Part shown: one piece after another, positions 42,220-51,318 of the stretch
Position numbering within the stretch: the first letter of the stretch is position 1
How the letters are laid out: the number at the start of each line of letters is the position of its first letter
Assembly: GCF_020023995.1 (NCBI RefSeq)
Contig: NZ_NRRD01000001.1
Location: 367,642-431,641, forward strand
DNA: 64,000 nucleotides
Reading direction: 5' to 3'
Origin: Rhodobacter sp. TJ_12
GTDB lineage: Bacteria > Pseudomonadota > Alphaproteobacteria > Rhodobacterales > Rhodobacteraceae
Translations under genes and position numbers: made by a program
The notes under the pieces: model-generated
What the model was told of the DNA's origin: nothing
Database searches by the model: none
Seen by the model: only the letters and a program-made list of their open reading frames with translations

Positions 42220-43866
42220 TTACATATTCGGGTAGTTCGGCCCGTCGCCGCCCTGCGGCGTGGTCCAGTTGATGTTTTGCGACGGGTCTTTGATATCGCA
42301 GGTTTTGCAATGGACGCAGTTTTGGAAGTTGATCTGGAACTTCGCGTCGGCGCCTTCGCCCAACACCTCATAGACCCCGGCGGGGCAGTAGCGCTGCGCC
42401 GGTTCGGCGTATTTGGCAAGGTTGACCGAAATCGGCACGCCCGCGTCTTTCAGCTTCAGGTGGCAGGGCTGGCTTTCCTCGTGATTGGTGAAGGAAAAGC
42501 TCACATTGGTCAGCCGGTCAAAGCTCAGCTTGCCATCGGGTTTGGGATAGTCGATCGGCTGGAAATCCTTGGCCAGCCCGGTATGGGCGGCATCGGTTTT
42601 CTTGTGCTTGAGCGTGCCGAAGAACGAAAAGCCAAACAGCGAATTGGTCCACATATCAAGACCACCCAACGCCATCGAGGCCCAGATGCCCCACCACGAC
42701 CAGATCGGTTTGACGTTGCGCACCGGTTTGAGGTCTTTCGCAATCGGGCCCGAGCGCAGATCGGTTTCATATTCGACCAGCTCATCGCCCTCGCGCCCGG
42801 CCTTGATCGCCGCCGCCGCCGCATTGGCCGCCGCGATGCCCGACAGCATCGCATTGTGGTTGCCCTTGATGCGCGGCACGTTCACCAGACCCGCCGAACA
42901 GCCCAAAAGCACAGCCCCCGGCGCCGTCAGTTTCGGGATCGCCTGCCAGCCACCTTCCGAAATGGCCCGCGCACCATAGGCCACGCGTTTGCCGCCCTTC
43001 AAAAGCTCGGCCACCATCGGGTGATGCTTGAAGCGCTGGAACTCCATATAGGGATACAGATAGGGGTTTTCGTAGTTCAGGTGGACCACGAAGCCGATGT
43101 AAACCTGATTGTTCTCGATATGGTAGATGAACGACCCGCCGCCGGCATTGTGGTCCAGCGGCCAGCCCATCGTATGGGTGACCGAGCCTTCCTTGTGCTT
43201 GGCAGGGTCGATTTCCCAGATTTCCTTCATGCCAAGGCCGAATTTCTGCGGGCATTTGCCCTCAGACAGGTTGAACTTGGCGATCACTTCCTTGCTGAGC
43301 GAGCCGCGCACGCCTTCGGACAGGAAGACATATTTGCCGCGCAACTCCATGCCCGGCTCATAGTTCGGGCCCGGGGTGCCATCCGCCGAAAGCCCCATTT
43401 CGCCCGCCACAACGCCCGCGACGCGATTGCCGTCCCAGACGATTTCGGAACAAGCCATGCCCGGGAAGATTTCAACGCCCAATTCCTCGGCCTGTTCGGC
43501 CATCCAGCGGCAGACATTCGCCATCGAGACGATGTAATTGCCGTGATTCGACATCAGCTTCGGCATCGGCCAATGCGGAATCGTCATGTGGCCGTCGGCG
43601 CTTAGCAGGTAGAACTTATCCTCGTTCACCGGGGTCTTGAGCGGGGCGCCCTTTTCGCGCCAGTCGGGGATCAGCGCATCAAGGCCGCAGGGGTCAAGCA
43701 CGGCACCCGACAGGATATGTGCGCCAACCTCGGAGCCTTTTTCCAAAACGACGACATTCAGATCGGGGTCGATTTGCTTGAGCCGGATCGCCGCCGACAG
43801 ACCCGAGGGACCGGCCCCCACGATCACAACATCGTATTCCATCGACTCGCGTTCGATCTCGGCCAT
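42220..43866 (-). CDS. Electron transfer flavoprotein-ubiquinone oxidoreductase
   Basis: A 548-residue membrane-associated enzyme passing electrons from ETF to ubiquinone during fatty-acid and amino-acid oxidation. The FAD motif is VIVGAGPSGLSAAIRL near residue 15; the 4Fe-4S cluster ligands are in the C-terminal YCPAGVYEV and NCVHCKTCDIKDPSQNINW. Length matches the family. GAAGGGG precedes the ATG. Genes for ETF itself are not in this window. Confidence 0.97.
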   Translation of the reverse strand: MAEIERESMEYDVVIVGAGPSGLSAAIRLKQIDPDLNVVVLEKGSEVGAHILSGAVLDPCGLDALIPDWREKGAPLKTPVNEDKFYLLSADGHMTIPHWPMPKLMSNHGNYIVSMANVCRWMAEQAEELGVEIFPGMACSEIVWDGNRVAGVVAGEMGLSADGTPGPNYEPGMELRGKYVFLSEGVRGSLSKEVIAKFNLSEGKCPQKFGLGMKEIWEIDPAKHKEGSVTHTMGWPLDHNAGGGSFIYHIENNQVYIGFVVHLNYENPYLYPYMEFQRFKHHPMVAELLKGGKRVAYGARAISEGGWQAIPKLTAPGAVLLGCSAGLVNVPRIKGNHNAMLSGIAAANAAAAAIKAGREGDELVEYETDLRSGPIAKDLKPVRNVKPIWSWWGIWASMALGGLDMWTNSLFGFSFFGTLKHKKTDAAHTGLAKDFQPIDYPKPDGKLSFDRLTNVSFSFTNHEESQPCHLKLKDAGVPISVNLAKYAEPAQRYCPAGVYEVLGEGADAKFQINFQNCVHCKTCDIKDPSQNINWTTPQGGDGPNYPNM

Positions 43867-44045
43867 CTCGGTTCCCCTTCGCCTTCAAATTCGCGTGTTC
43901 CGCGCAACGTGGTAGCTTACCTGCGGGCTTGAAGCAATTGTAACGCCGCGCTGCAAAGCAAGATTCTTTCGCAGATGCAGCAACAGAAGGCCAGAATTTG
44001 CGCGTCCGCAAGCGGCGCCCCAATGCCGAAAAACGGCCCCGGCCC

Positions 44046-44074
44046 TTGACACCGCACCCGCTTGCCGGATTTAC
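44046..44074 (+). promoter_or_regulatory. Likely sigma-70 promoter of greA
   Basis: TTGACA (44046-44051), a 17-base spacer and ATTTAC (44069-44074) stand 50 bases ahead of the greA start. The -35 box is a perfect match; the -10 box is weak. Confidence 0.55.
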
Positions 44075-44123
44075 CTTCGTGAAGCGCAAAGCAAGCGTCA
44101 GCCACAACAGGTCAAGGGCCTCC

Positions 44124-44594
44124 ATGGAAAAGATACCGATGACTCGCGCCGGGTACACAGTGCTCGACGAAGAACTCAAGACGTTGAAAACGGTGGAGCG
44201 CCCCTCCGTCATCAAGGCGATCGCCGAGGCGCGCGAGCATGGCGATTTGTCGGAAAATGCCGAATACCATGCCGCGCGTGAAAAGCAGAGCTTTGTCGAG
44301 GGGCGGATCAAGGAGATCGAGGCGATCCTCGGTCTGGCCGAGGTGATCGATCCGAGCAAGCTGTCGGGCTCGATCAAATTCGGTGCCACGGTCACGCTGG
44401 TCGATGAAGACACAGATGAAGAACGCACCTATCAGATCGTCGGCGAGCATGAAGCCGATCTGGAGCGCGGGCTGTTGAACCTGAAATCGCCGATTGCGCG
44501 CGCGCTGATTGGCAAGGAAGAGGGCGACAGCGTCGATGTGCGCACCCCCGGCGGCCTGCGCAGCTACGAGATTCTGTCGGTGCAGTTCATCTGA
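44124..44594 (+). CDS. greA: Transcription elongation factor GreA
   Basis: A 156-residue factor that rescues backtracked RNA polymerase by inducing RNA cleavage. The N-terminal coiled coil contains [20 protein letters not shown] with the acidic tip residues, and the C-terminal FKBP-like domain ends [20 protein letters not shown]. Length is standard. The first ATG gives [11 protein letters not shown], the usual opening. Confidence 0.97.
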   Translation: MEKIPMTRAGYTVLDEELKTLKTVERPSVIKAIAEAREHGDLSENAEYHAAREKQSFVEGRIKEIEAILGLAEVIDPSKLSGSIKFGATVTLVDEDTDEERTYQIVGEHEADLERGLLNLKSPIARALIGKEEGDSVDVRTPGGLRSYEILSVQFI

Positions 44595-44611
44595 GCGCAA
44601 CAAAGGCGAGG

Positions 44612-45655
44612 GTGGACATCTTGGGCGAGCCCGGAGCGGATCGTAGCCAGACCGACCCCGGCGCAACCGCGCCGGTGCCAGCGGCGCGCGCCTCGCGTAC
44701 CGAATGGATCGCCTTGGCGCTTTCGGTGCTGTGGCTTGCCATGGTGGGCGCGTTTTGGGTCTTTGGGCCCGGCGACGGCGCAGGGGCGCAGATGGAGGCG
44801 GCCTTTGCGGTGATGACCCTCGTGGGCATCGTCTTGCCTGTTGTGATGATTTGGGTAGCGGCGGTGACCATGCGCGCTGCGCGCGAGATGCGCGCCGAGG
44901 CGCAGGCACTCAAAGCTTCGGTCGAGGCGATGCGCGCGGCATGGCTGAGTCAGACACAGGTCCGTTCGGGCGCAGGCGAGGCGCTGGAAAAGAAGCTCGA
45001 TGAGGTGGCGATCGCCGCGCGTCAGGCCGAAACCGCGCTGGCGACGTTTTCCTCGCGCCGCGATCACAGCACGGTGCAAGCGTCGGCAGATCGCAAGGCG
45101 GCCTTGGTGATGCCCAAGCCTGCCCCCGCGGTGGATGACCAGCCGGCGCTGGCGCTGGGCACTCCGGCCGAGGATCTGGCCCCGCCGGTGTCGATGAGCG
45201 ATTTCATCCGCGCGATGCAATTCCCCGATTCCGCCGAGGATAAAGAGGGGTTTCGTGCTTTGCGCCGGGCGCTGGAAGACCGCACCATGGCAAAGCTGTT
45301 GCGGGCGGCGCAAGATGTGCTGAACCTGTTGGCCCAAGACGGGATATATATGGATGACCTTAAGCCCGACCGGGCGCGGCCCGAATTGTGGCGCCGCTTT
45401 GCCCAAGGCGAGCGGGGGCGCGAAATCGCCGCGCTGGGCGGGGTGCGCGACCGGTCCTCTTTGGCGCTGACGGCGGGGCGGATGCGCACCGATACGATCT
45501 TTCGCGACGCGGCGCATCATTTCCTGCGCCAGTTCGACCGGACCTTTGTGGAGTTCGAGCAGAATGCGACCGATCAAGAGGTGGCAGAACTGGCCGAAAC
45601 CCGCACCGCCCGCGCCTTCATGTTGTTGGGCCGTGTGACCGGCACCTTCGATTAA
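44612..45655 (+). CDS. Membrane protein with coiled coil, unknown function
   Basis: A 347-residue protein starting 17 bases after greA at a GTG preceded by AAAGGCGAGG. Two membrane spans lie at ~32-52 and ~64-85, followed by an Ala/Glu-rich coiled coil (~88-150) and a soluble C-terminal half (MSDFIRAMQFPDSAEDKEGF). The C-terminal domain has no motif I know. It is probably co-transcribed with greA. Confidence 0.75.
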   Translation: MDILGEPGADRSQTDPGATAPVPAARASRTEWIALALSVLWLAMVGAFWVFGPGDGAGAQMEAAFAVMTLVGIVLPVVMIWVAAVTMRAAREMRAEAQALKASVEAMRAAWLSQTQVRSGAGEALEKKLDEVAIAARQAETALATFSSRRDHSTVQASADRKAALVMPKPAPAVDDQPALALGTPAEDLAPPVSMSDFIRAMQFPDSAEDKEGFRALRRALEDRTMAKLLRAAQDVLNLLAQDGIYMDDLKPDRARPELWRRFAQGERGREIAALGGVRDRSSLALTAGRMRTDTIFRDAAHHFLRQFDRTFVEFEQNATDQEVAELAETRTARAFMLLGRVTGTFD

Positions 45656-45663
45656 GCTGGTTT

Positions 45664-45737
45664 CGCTTCGGCTGCGCCGAAGCGACCCGCCGGGGGCGTT
45701 GCCCCCGGACCCCCAGGATATTTGGACAAAGTCGAAG
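45664..45737 (+). repeat. Double hairpin plus dispersed repeat, copy 2
   Basis: Two stems, CGCTTCGGC-TGC-GCCGAAGCG (45664-45684) and CCGGGGGC-GTT-GCCCCCGG (45690-45708), are followed by CCCCCAGGATATTTGG and ACAAAGTCGAAG (to 45737). The end matches the element at 25052-25080. It sits between convergent genes and may act as a two-way terminator. Confidence 0.65.
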
Positions 45738-45791
45738 CGCAAAGGCCCATGGGTGCGGCGCGGCGGCGCCGCGCCGCGCGGTGTTGCGGGC

Positions 45792-47270
45792 TCAGATCGA
45801 GAGGCAGATGTATTTCATCTCAAGGTAATCCTCGACGCCGTGATGGCTGCCCTCGCGGCCAAGGCCGGATTGTTTGACCCCACCAAAGGGCGCGACCTCG
45901 GTCGAAATGATCCCAGTGTTCACGCCGACGATGCCGTATTCCAGCCCTTCTTGCACGCGGGTGATGCGGCCAATGTCACGGGCGTAGAAATAGGAGGCCA
46001 AGCCGAAGATCGTGGCATTGGCCTTTTCAATCACCTCTTCTTCGGTCTCGAATTTAAAGAGCGGCGCGACCGGGCCGAAAGTCTCTTCGGTGGCGACCTT
46101 CATCTCTTGCGTGACGCCGGTGACGACGGTGGGCTGGAAGAAGGTGCCGCCCAATTCATGGCGCGCGCCGCCGGTCACCACCTGACCGCCGCCCGCAACC
46201 ACATCGGCGATATGTTCCTCGACCTTTTCGACCGCGCTTTGCGAGATCAACGGGCCCGTGGTGACGCCTTCTGTCAGACCATCGCCCACATTGAGTTTCT
46301 TCACAGCGGTAGCCAGTTTCTCGGCAAAGGCATCATAAACGCCCGCCTGCACATAAAGCCGGTTCGCGCAGACGCAGGTTTGCCCGTTGTTGCGGAATTT
46401 CGACATCATCGCGCCTTCGACGGCGGCATCGAGATCGGCATCGTCAAAGACGATAAACGGTGCATTGCCGCCCAGCTCCATCGAGCATTTCATCACCTGA
46501 TCGGCGGATTGGCGCAAAAGGATGCGCCCCACCTCGGTCGAGCCGGTGAAGGTCAGCTTGCGCACCGCATGGTTTTCACAGAACTCTTTGCCAATGTCGG
46601 AGGCGCGGCTTGAAGTGATGACCGACAAGATGCCCTTGGGCAGGCCCGCGCGTTCGCCCAAAAGCCCCATCGCCAGCGCAGAGAGCGGCGTTTCCGAGGC
46701 AGGGCGGCACACAAAACCACAGCCCACGGCGATGGCCGGGCCCGCCTTGCGCGCGATCATCGCATTGGGGAAGTTCCATGGGGTGATCGAGCCCACAACG
46801 CCAATGGGCTGTTTCAGCACGGTGATACGCTTGTCGCGCATATGGCCGGGGATCGTTTCGCCGTAGATCCGCTTCGCCTCTTCGCCGAACCATTCGATGA
46901 AGCTGGCCCCATAGGCGATTTCGCCCTTGGCCTCGGCCAGCGGCTTGCCCATTTCGGCGGTGAGGATCAGGCCAAGATCGTCTTGGTTCGCCATCATCAG
47001 ATCGAACCATTTGCGCATCACGCTGGCGCGTTCCTTGCCGGTGCGCGCGGCCCAGTCTTTCATGGCAGCTTGCGCGGCGGCGATTGCGCGGGCGGTTTCC
47101 GCCCGGCCAAGGTCGGGCACGGTGCAAATCACATCGCCGCGTGCGGGGTTGGTGACGGCGAAGGTCGCGCCGTCATCGGCATCGACCCAGTCCCCGGCGA
47201 CGAGGGCCTTGGTGCACAAAAGGCTCGGGTCCTTAAGAAGGGATTTCAGATCGGTGACGGTGTCGGGCAT
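45792..47270 (-). CDS. gabD: NAD(P)-dependent succinate-semialdehyde dehydrogenase type
   Basis: A 492-residue aldehyde dehydrogenase. It has the GabD-like substrate and cofactor segments IGVVGSITPWNFPNAMIARK, FTGSTEVGR, MELGGNAPFIVFDDAD and the catalytic Cys in NNGQTCVCANR. It would oxidise succinate semialdehyde to succinate in GABA breakdown; related aldehydes are possible. The ATG at 47270 follows GAGAGATACC. It is divergent from the hydrolase gene with an 88-base gap. No GABA aminotransferase gene is nearby. Confidence 0.9.
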   Translation of the reverse strand: MPDTVTDLKSLLKDPSLLCTKALVAGDWVDADDGATFAVTNPARGDVICTVPDLGRAETARAIAAAQAAMKDWAARTGKERASVMRKWFDLMMANQDDLGLILTAEMGKPLAEAKGEIAYGASFIEWFGEEAKRIYGETIPGHMRDKRITVLKQPIGVVGSITPWNFPNAMIARKAGPAIAVGCGFVCRPASETPLSALAMGLLGERAGLPKGILSVITSSRASDIGKEFCENHAVRKLTFTGSTEVGRILLRQSADQVMKCSMELGGNAPFIVFDDADLDAAVEGAMMSKFRNNGQTCVCANRLYVQAGVYDAFAEKLATAVKKLNVGDGLTEGVTTGPLISQSAVEKVEEHIADVVAGGGQVVTGGARHELGGTFFQPTVVTGVTQEMKVATEETFGPVAPLFKFETEEEVIEKANATIFGLASYFYARDIGRITRVQEGLEYGIVGVNTGIISTEVAPFGGVKQSGLGREGSHHGVEDYLEMKYICLSI

Positions 47271-47358
47271 GGTATCTCTCGTCGTTTGCGGGATATGGAA
47301 GGGAAGCATGTGGCCGCGCAGATGTAAATTGCGCGCCGTGGAAAGAAAGGGCGAGGAA

Positions 47359-48132
47359 GTGACCGATCTGGACGATGACTATGCCAATATGCCGTATATT
47401 CCCGAGGGCGAAAGCTATCCGGCACGTTGGGCGCAAAAGGCCGAAGCGTTCCGCGACACGGCGATGATGCTGGAAATCGGCTATGGCACGGGGGAACGGC
47501 GGCAGGTCGATATCTTCTTGCCGATGGGCACGCCGAAGGGGGTGATCGTCTTCGTGCATGGCGGGTATTGGATGAAGTTTTCGCGCCAAGATTTCTCGCA
47601 TTTGGCGAAGGGCGCGACAGAGGCCGGTTGGGCCGTGGCGATGCCGGGCTATGATTTGGCGCCCGATGTGAAAATCTCGCAGATCTCCGGGCTGGTCGCG
47701 CTGGCCGTGGCCGAGGTGGCGCGTCGCTTTTCCGGCCCGATCCGGCTGGTGGGGCATTCGGCGGGGGGGCATCTGGTGGCGCGGCTGGCCAGTTCCAACC
47801 TGCTGACCGAGCCAGTGCTGACTCGGGTGGAAAAGGTCGTGCCAATCTCGCCGGTCTCAGACCTTGCGCCGCTTTTGCGCACCGCGATGAATGACACTTT
47901 CGGGCTTGATGCGGCGGAGGCGCGGGCCGAAAGCCCGGTCCATGCCCCCGCGCCCCCAATGCCGGTGACGGTCTGGGTGGGCGAGGACGAGCGCCCGGCC
48001 TTCCGCGATCAGGCGCGGTGGTTGGCCGAGGCTTGGGGCTGCGATTTGGTGGTGGAGCCGGGCAAGCACCATTTTGATGTGATTGAGGGGTTGGAAGACG
48101 AAAGCCCGCTTTTGCAGGCGGTGATCGGGTAG
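47359..48132 (+). CDS. Alpha/beta hydrolase, arylformamidase (kynurenine formamidase)-like
   Basis: A 257-residue hydrolase with the oxyanion-hole motif FVHGGYWMKF, the nucleophile Ser in LVGHSAGGHLVARL, and a late catalytic His region (EPGKHHFDVIEGL). The pattern fits bacterial arylformamidase-like enzymes, which open N-formylkynurenine. The GTG at 47359 (TDLDDDYANMPYIPEGESYP follows) matches the family N terminus and lies 8 bases after AAAGG; an ATG at 47308 is also in frame. No other tryptophan-degradation gene is near, so the substrate is uncertain. Confidence 0.8.
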   Translation: MTDLDDDYANMPYIPEGESYPARWAQKAEAFRDTAMMLEIGYGTGERRQVDIFLPMGTPKGVIVFVHGGYWMKFSRQDFSHLAKGATEAGWAVAMPGYDLAPDVKISQISGLVALAVAEVARRFSGPIRLVGHSAGGHLVARLASSNLLTEPVLTRVEKVVPISPVSDLAPLLRTAMNDTFGLDAAEARAESPVHAPAPPMPVTVWVGEDERPAFRDQARWLAEAWGCDLVVEPGKHHFDVIEGLEDESPLLQAVIG

Positions 48133-48156
48133 GGGCTTTGCCCCCACCCATCCCCT

Positions 48157-49752
48157 TTAGCCGCGCGCATCTTCCAAGATCATCCGCGCAGCCTTTTCGG
48201 CAATCACCATCACCGGGGCATTGGTGTTGCCCGAGGTGATCGTGGGCATGACAGAGGCATCGGCGATGCGTAGCCCCTTGAGTGCCTTCAGCCGCAGCCG
48301 TGGGTCCACCACGGCGGCACCATCCACGCCCATGCGGCAGGTGCCGACGGGGTGGAAGATGGTGGTGCCAATATCGCCTGCGGCTTGTTGCAAAGCCTCT
48401 TCGCTCGTGATGTGTGCGCCGGGTTTATATTCTTGCGGCGCAAAGCGGGCGAAGGCGGGCTGGGTGGCAATGTCGCGCGTGAGCCGAATGCCCTGGGCTG
48501 CCACGCGCTTGTCCCCCTCGGTCGTTAGATAATTGGGGCGAATGTCCGGGGCGGCGCGAAAATCGGGGCTAGCCAGATGCGTGGTGCCCCGGCTTTCGGG
48601 GCGCAGGTTGCACACGCTTGCCGTCATTGCCTCAAACGGATGCACCGGGTCGCCGAATTTATCCAAGCTGACCGGCTGCAGGTGCCATTCCAGATCGGGC
48701 ATTTCTTTTTCCGGGAAGGACCGCGCGAAGATCCCCGCTTGGCTGGGCGACATCGACATTGGGCCCCGCCGGAACAGCGCATATTCTGCCGCGATCTTGG
48801 CTTTGCCGAAAAGCGAAGACGACATAGTGTTGAGCGTGCGCACCCCCGAAACTTTGAAAATCAGCCGCAATTGCAAATGGTCTTGCAGGTTCTTGCCCAC
48901 CTGATCCACCGCGACTTGCGGGGAGATCCCATTGGCTGACAGCACCGCCGGATCACCAATGCCCGACAGTTCCAAAATCTGCGGCGTGCCAATGGCACCC
49001 GCGGCCATCACCACTTCGCCCGCCTGCACCCTCTGCCGCGTGCCAGCGCGGTGATAGATCAGCCCGGTCACGCGGCCCTCGTAAATCGTCAGCTTTTCCA
49101 CCTGTGCGCCGGTCAGCACCCGCAGATTTGGCCGCGCCATTGCAGGTTTGAGAAAGGCCGAGGCCGCCGACCAGCGCCAACCGTTTTTCTGCGTGACGTG
49201 GAAATAGCCTGCGCCTTCATTGGTGCCTTGGTTGAAGTCGTCGGTGCGGGGAATGCCAGCCTGTTCGGCGGCTTCCAGAAAGGCGTCCAGCACCTTCCAA
49301 CGCACACGCGCCTCTTCCACCCGCAGCGGGCCGCCTTGCCCATGCAGTTCAGAGGCGCCGCGATAAAAATCTTCTTGGTCGCGAAAAAGCGGCAGCAGAT
49401 CGTCCCAGCCCCAGCCGGTGCAGCCCGCCTGCGCCCACAGATCATAGTCGCGGGCCTGCCCGCGCATGTAGATCATGCCGTTGATCGCCGAACAGCCCCC
49501 CAAAATCCGCCCGCGCGGATACAAAAGGCTGCGCCCGTTCAGCCCCGCTTCGGGCTGGGTGGAAAACCCCCAATCGGTGCGGGGATTGCCGATGCAATAA
49601 AGATAGCCCACCGGGATATGCACCCAATGGTAATTGTCGCGTCCGCCAGCCTCTAAAAGCAGCACCCGGTTCTTTGGGTCCGCGCTTAGCCGATTGGCCA
49701 GAACGCACCCTGCGCTGCCCGCACCAACGATGATATAATCGTAACTGTCCAT
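48157..49752 (-). CDS. GMC family FAD-dependent oxidoreductase
   Basis: A 531-residue flavoprotein of the glucose-methanol-choline group. The FAD loop is VGAGSAGCVLANRLS, PROSITE-like GMC regions are YPRGRILGGCSAINGMIYMR and GAIGTPQILELSGIG, and the C terminus has FHPVGTCRMG and the active-site region ITSGNTNAPVM. It oxidises an alcohol or choline-like substrate, using FAD. It is annotated in relatives as choline or alcohol dehydrogenase; no bet genes are nearby. A GGGAGGGAGGACC site precedes the ATG. Confidence 0.92.
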   Translation of the reverse strand: MDSYDYIIVGAGSAGCVLANRLSADPKNRVLLLEAGGRDNYHWVHIPVGYLYCIGNPRTDWGFSTQPEAGLNGRSLLYPRGRILGGCSAINGMIYMRGQARDYDLWAQAGCTGWGWDDLLPLFRDQEDFYRGASELHGQGGPLRVEEARVRWKVLDAFLEAAEQAGIPRTDDFNQGTNEGAGYFHVTQKNGWRWSAASAFLKPAMARPNLRVLTGAQVEKLTIYEGRVTGLIYHRAGTRQRVQAGEVVMAAGAIGTPQILELSGIGDPAVLSANGISPQVAVDQVGKNLQDHLQLRLIFKVSGVRTLNTMSSSLFGKAKIAAEYALFRRGPMSMSPSQAGIFARSFPEKEMPDLEWHLQPVSLDKFGDPVHPFEAMTASVCNLRPESRGTTHLASPDFRAAPDIRPNYLTTEGDKRVAAQGIRLTRDIATQPAFARFAPQEYKPGAHITSEEALQQAAGDIGTTIFHPVGTCRMGVDGAAVVDPRLRLKALKGLRIADASVMPTITSGNTNAPVMVIAEKAARMILEDARG

Positions 49753-49901
49753 GGTCCTCCCTCTCCCGATGCGATCTTTTCAGCGACGGGCCTTTGGCGC
49801 AAGGCTGCCGGAGAAGGCCGCCGCGCGGGGCGGCATGCAAAGTGCCCTTGCTTTTTTGTCGCAGCCCCTGTCAGATGGGGGCAAGTGAGAGTGCGCGCCC
49901 T

Positions 49902-50423
49902 ATGATCCGCTATACGTTGAGATGCGACCAAGACCACAGTTTCGAAAGCTGGTTCGGTTCGGTTGAAGCCTTTGAAAAACTGCATGCTGCCGGGATGCTT
50001 GTTTGTGCCGTCTGCGGTTCTTCCAAGGTCGAAAAGGCGTTGATGACGCCGTCGGTTCGGCCTGCGCGCAAGGCTGGGCCGCCGCGCGCCGAGTCGGAAA
50101 GCCAAGAGCTGCCATCGGCACAGGCGGCCGCCAGCAACGGTGCGGCCACCGGCGCCAAGTCCAAGGGCGGCGAAACCGGTCGTCCGCTCAGCCAGCCGCA
50201 AAATGCCGCAGAGGAAGTGCTTGAGGCGATGCGGCGGGTCGTCGAAGAAAATTCCGACTATGTGGGCGGCAATTTCGCCGCAGAGGCGCGGGCGATGCAT
50301 GCGGGCGAAAAGCCTGAACGCTCGATCCATGGCGAAGCCCCGCTTGAAGAGGCAAAGGCGCTTTTGGAAGAGGGGATTCCCGTCACCGCCTTGCCGATCC
50401 TGCCCAAGCGCAAGCGCAACTGA
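49902..50423 (+). CDS. DUF1178 family zinc-ribbon protein
   Basis: A 173-residue small protein with an N-terminal zinc-ribbon-like segment (LRCDQDHSFESWF and LVCAVCGSSKVEKALMTP) followed by a low-complexity Ala/Ser/Gly linker and a helical C terminus (AAEEVLEAMRRVVEENSDYV; FAAEARAMHAGEKPERSIHG). This is the usual build of DUF1178, common in alphaproteobacteria and of unknown role. The ribosome site is weak. Confidence 0.85.
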   Translation: MIRYTLRCDQDHSFESWFGSVEAFEKLHAAGMLVCAVCGSSKVEKALMTPSVRPARKAGPPRAESESQELPSAQAAASNGAATGAKSKGGETGRPLSQPQNAAEEVLEAMRRVVEENSDYVGGNFAAEARAMHAGEKPERSIHGEAPLEEAKALLEEGIPVTALPILPKRKRN

Positions 50424-50503
50424 CGCGACTTCCGCGCGCCCCTTGCGGGTTGTGCTTGCCCCTGCCGCGCAGCGCGGCATGATGGGGCAAAAAGGAGGAT
50501 CGC

Positions 50504-51148
50504 ATGACCATTCTCATCACCGGGGCAAGTCGGGGCATCGGCGGGGCTTTGTTGAGCCATTACCGCCATAAAGGCACGGCCGCCTTTGGCACAACGCGGC
50601 GGCCCGAGGGCGACCTGCTGCCGCTGGATGTGACGCAGCCAGATAGCGTTAAGGAGCTGGCGCGGCGGCTGAATGGGCTGCCGCTGGATTTGCTGGTGTG
50701 CAATGCCGGGGTTTATGCCGACAAGGGGCAAGGGCTTGAGGCAGGCTACGCGCCGCATCTATGGGCGCAAAGTTTCGCGGTGAATGTGACCGGCGTGTTT
50801 TTGACCGTGCAAGCGCTGTTGCCAAACCTGCGCGCAGCAAAGGGCAAGGTTGCGATTATCTCTTCCTCGATGGGTTCGGATGCCCGCGCACCGGGCGGCA
50901 GCTATATCTATCGCGCCTCCAAAGCCGCAGCGCTCAACCTTGGGCGCAACCTGGCGGTGGACCTGAAGCCCGAGGGCGTGGCCGTGGGGATTTATCATCC
51001 CGGCTGGGTGAAAACCGATATGGGCGGCCCGCAGGCGGAAATTTCCGCCGCGCAATCGGTTGCCGGGCTGACAGACCGCTTTGCCGCGCTGTCGCTCGAA
51101 ACGACAGGATGTTTTGAAAGCTATGATGGAACGACCATGCCGTTCTGA
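50504..51148 (+). CDS. Short-chain dehydrogenase/reductase
   Basis: A 214-residue SDR with the cofactor loop ITGASRGIGGALL, the NAG motif in LLVCNAGVYAD, the catalytic Ser in IISSSMGS and the Tyr-x3-Lys pair in YIYRASKAAALNLGR. It resembles the C-factor-like small SDRs. It uses NAD(P)H on an unknown substrate. AAGGAGG precedes the ATG, 80 bases after the DUF1178 gene. Confidence 0.9.
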   Translation: MTILITGASRGIGGALLSHYRHKGTAAFGTTRRPEGDLLPLDVTQPDSVKELARRLNGLPLDLLVCNAGVYADKGQGLEAGYAPHLWAQSFAVNVTGVFLTVQALLPNLRAAKGKVAIISSSMGSDARAPGGSYIYRASKAAALNLGRNLAVDLKPEGVAVGIYHPGWVKTDMGGPQAEISAAQSVAGLTDRFAALSLETTGCFESYDGTTMPF

Positions 51149-51157
51149 GGCCTGCAG

Positions 51158-51220
51158 GAAAGAAGAAAAAGCCGCCCGATCTGCGCAGCGGGAGGAGGAG
51201 GCTGCGGGGTCGAGCGGCTT
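51158..51220 (-). ncRNA. Stem-loop with anti-Shine-Dalgarno loop downstream of the pyruvate kinase gene; possible 3'-UTR sRNA
   Basis: Read on the minus strand: an outer stem AAGCCGC/GCGGCTT is followed by TTTCTTCTTT, forming a terminator. Inside it is a perfect 6-bp stem CGCAGC/GCTGCG (51184-51189 and 51201-51206) that presents an 11-base loop CTCCTCCTCCC. The loop contains CCUCCUCCC, which is complementary to strong ribosome sites and typical of the CcsR/cuckoo sRNAs of Rhodobacteraceae. It lies about 220 bases after the pyruvate kinase stop, so it could be a 3'-UTR-derived sRNA. Expression is not shown. Confidence 0.5.
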
Positions 51221-51318
51221 ATTCAGTCAAGTCTCCCGCAGGGTGCGCGGGCCTTCATGGAGCCATCCTGCTCCAATAGATTAAGGGTCGCGCCGGTGCC
51301 CGTTTGGGTCAAGAAGAG

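Noticed and set aside
42121..43605. 494-codon open reading on the plus strand
   Set aside because: It is antisense to the ETF-ubiquinone oxidoreductase gene, whose FAD and Fe-S motifs are unmistakable.
45699..46613. 304-codon reading on the plus strand
   Set aside because: It is antisense to the aldehyde dehydrogenase gene and starts inside a repeat element.
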